This document shows positions 61,751 through 64,000 of a stretch of DNA of 64,000 nt, piece after piece. The notes under the pieces are model-generated. The model saw nothing but the letters and a program-made list of their open reading frames with translations. It searched no databases and had not been told where the DNA came from. Position numbers and translations under genes: made by a program. Within the stretch, counting starts at the first letter, position 1. Each line of letters opens with the position of its first letter. Source of the DNA: Dermatemys mawii (taxonomy: Eukaryota > Chordata > Testudines > Dermatemydidae); NCBI GenBank assembly GCA_007922305.1, contig ML677387.1, forward strand, positions 70,169-134,168. The letters are read 5' to 3'.

Positions 61751-64000
61751 AGATCACCTCCCAGTGACTTGGTGATAAACAGTCATATGGGGTTACACTA
61801 AAAGGGTTAGAAATATCCAGGATCTCAGTTGAGGCAGCAAGAATCTCCTGAGAGCAAAGAGAAAAGCTAAGCATCTCAGCATTAAAGATATATGGTGTAT
61901 ATAGATCATAGTAGTTAATAAGGGAACTGGGCAATAAGAACTCAAACCTCTGCTGCTAAAAATCAGGTAGCCTCTTTTTTAAGAGCATCATCAATGTGGG
62001 GGGCCCTGCACAAACATGTAAGAGACAGTCCCTGCCCCAAGGAGCAACGGCCTATCCTTTAGAGAAAAGTGGCCATTTGAGAGAGTGTAGCATCCAGTAG
62101 GGGAGAGGTAGACTGAGTACATGGAGATTCTTATCCCAGGTACTAGGAAAGCATTATCCCAGCACAGGGCCTCAGACTGCAAAACTCAAACCTAGATTCA
62201 ACATGTCCAATATCTGGCTGTGTTTGGACTCAGGGATTTTGTTGAGGCCCTCGTCTACTCTCTCCTTTCTTCCAGTTATCTCCCTCACACCCTTTCCTGC
62301 CCTGTCCTCTCCCCTGTACACTGCTCTGGGCTCTCTATGGCTGCGAGGACAGGTTTTGTTCCACTCAGAGATCAGGATCTCTTTTTCTAGCCACGTGAAT
62401 AGGCACCATTCAGAGATGGACTCCCGGTGCATTATGTGCCTGTATTACATCATCTGTCTGTTTAGCGGGGGAAGCTCCCTGGAGGAAGTGCATGGTCTCT
62501 CTCTCTAGTTTGCACAGCACCATTTAAGCTGATGGCCCAAGGAAATAATGAAATGTCGTATCTCTTGGGTCATTGTGTGGGTGATTCTCTGCCTCCCATT
62601 CCTGGAACCATGATAGTGGTTTTCTTTTTAAGTGGCACTTTTCTGATCTGTTCCTGGCTCTCAGAAGGAGGCAAAAGGAAAGGCAATGATACCAAAGAGA
62701 GATCCTGTAGAGTCACTAACTGCTTTCTGATTAGGATCATGAATAATACTGATTGGATGAGAGCCAGGATGTGTTCTGCTGACTTCATCAGGCACTTCCT
62801 CCCCCTCATTTTTGGAAAAAACTAACCCAGCCCATCCTGACCTCATCGCCAAGCCTACTACTGTGTATCTTTTCCTCTGGGTGAAAAAGTCCCACCTCCT
62901 TCTCCCCGCACCCGGTAAAGTCTCCACCCCCTTGACTGGCATTTTAAGGAGGACACTGGAGCTGTTTAGAGAGATCAGAGCTTAACCATATTCAAAGCAC
63001 ATCCAGGCTGCACTGAATGGAAACCATCAGCAGAATACAGAAGAGAAGTGAAGGTATGTACAGTACTATTCTGCGCCTATCTATGCAGAGGCTCCCCCTT
63101 CCCCACTATGGCTTAATGTTGCAATAAGAGTAGAGCAGGGCTAATAAGGTCACACTTCTGATAGTAATGATTAAGTAATTAGCATGACTTACGGTGCTTT
63201 AGAATATGGAATTTAACTTAGCTGTTACTTTTCAGCCTCTGGGGAGAATTATGAAGTTAGGGACAGATGGTGCTTTCCAGTTTTCTCAGGGAAAGCCTTG
63301 CTACCCCAAGTAAGGGAAAAGTGGAGCAGCTAAAGGACTGACAGCCTCTGGCTCTGAAGGGCACTTGGGTAGGAGCCCCCTGCACAAAGAAAAGAAGAGT
63401 AGTGTAACGAAAAAAGCAGAAAAAGAACAGAAGAGTATAAATAAGAACCACCGATATAACAAATCTTCCGCTAGCAACAAAAGACCCAGAGTGCCAGCTG
63501 TGAAATTACCCTTTGTCCTGCTCAGGAGAGGGGCAGAGGTAGGGGTCAGACTGCACATTTCTCTTCAGGATTCCTGGCTAAGCAGAGATGACAGAGGGGC
63601 CTCCATGGGCTCTTTAGGCTTCTTTCTCTTCCCAAATGCAACCAGAGCTATAGCAGGTCTTTAGAACAATTCCCAAAGGGAAAATCAGACTTCACAGTTG
63701 TCAAGGGAATGGTGTATTTCAGCAACACTGAAGGGACAGAATACAAATATAAATGCCCTGGCTTTGGAAGTGGCAGACAGGAAGAAATAGTAAGAAAGTG
63801 GGTGCCCCAATGCTCAGTACAGGATTGGGGTACTACAACTCCTCTCAGCAGGCAGCGAAGGGGAGAAAGGCAATAAGGCTCTTGCTCCCTGAAGATAGTA
63901 GGGGCAGTGAGGTCCAGACTTTATGCCCGTCTGATCAGAACTAAATCAGCTTACAGAAGTATCTGCACAAATGGCAAACAGCTACCCATTCCAAATTCAG
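61751..64000. other. Intergenic DNA to window end, no gene seen
   Basis: No conserved exon is recognised. A short + strand open start near 63019 followed by gtatgt could be a first exon, but there is no supporting homology. Confidence 0.3.

Noticed and set aside
63019..63055. Possible first exon METISRIQKRSE followed by gtatgt
   Set aside because: Only twelve codons, no recognised family and no second exon in the window; chance is likely.

Overview
This is vertebrate nuclear DNA with intron-containing genes. The two genes and the repeat content (many CR1 LINEs, several GC-rich hAT-type elements, old MIR/CORE-SINEs, solo LTRs) point to a sauropsid, most likely a turtle; a crocodilian is less likely. 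Most of the sequence is intron, intergenic DNA and transposon remains. Most long open frames are antisense or repeat-derived and are not genes.

Two complete protein-coding genes can be read exon by exon. DKK4 (dickkopf-4, a secreted Wnt antagonist) is on the + strand with four coding exons from 5871 to 12565 and a predicted 218-residue product. POLB (DNA polymerase beta, base-excision repair) is on the - strand with fourteen coding exons from 44559 down to 15157. Its exons sum to 1008 bp, giving 335 residues plus stop, the same length as human POLB. The genes are tail to tail, as in the conserved vertebrate POLB-DKK4 pair. Every splice junction used has GT and AG, and all exon phases join.

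Layout: 1-5400, repeat-rich DNA upstream of DKK4. 5429-5644, DKK4 promoter with two TCF/LEF-type sites and a TATA box. 5871-12577, DKK4, whose introns carry CR1, a Tigger-like element, hAT elements and a local duplication around exon 3. 12.6-14.9 kb, gap between the convergent genes. 15.1-44.6 kb, POLB; intron 9 holds a nearly full-length CR1 (27.3-31.5 kb, - strand) and an older LINE fossil (31.8-33.5 kb, + strand), and intron 1 holds a solo LTR nested in a short inverted-repeat element. 44.1-45.3 kb, CpG-rich POLB promoter with three ZNF143/THAP11-type motifs in a row. 47.4-52.7 kb, a 5.3-kb composite hAT-like element with a perfect 8-bp target duplication, a roughly 1-kb inverted repeat and a 63-bp tandem repeat inside it. 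52.8-64 kb, mostly anonymous DNA with one candidate unassigned exon at 54231-54340 (- strand).

DKK4 and POLB act in unrelated pathways (extracellular Wnt control and nuclear repair); their linkage is inherited synteny, not a functional unit. I found no convincing new biological system. The most useful leads are the composite palindromic element, the POLB promoter motif array with a possible divergent first exon, and the unassigned exon.
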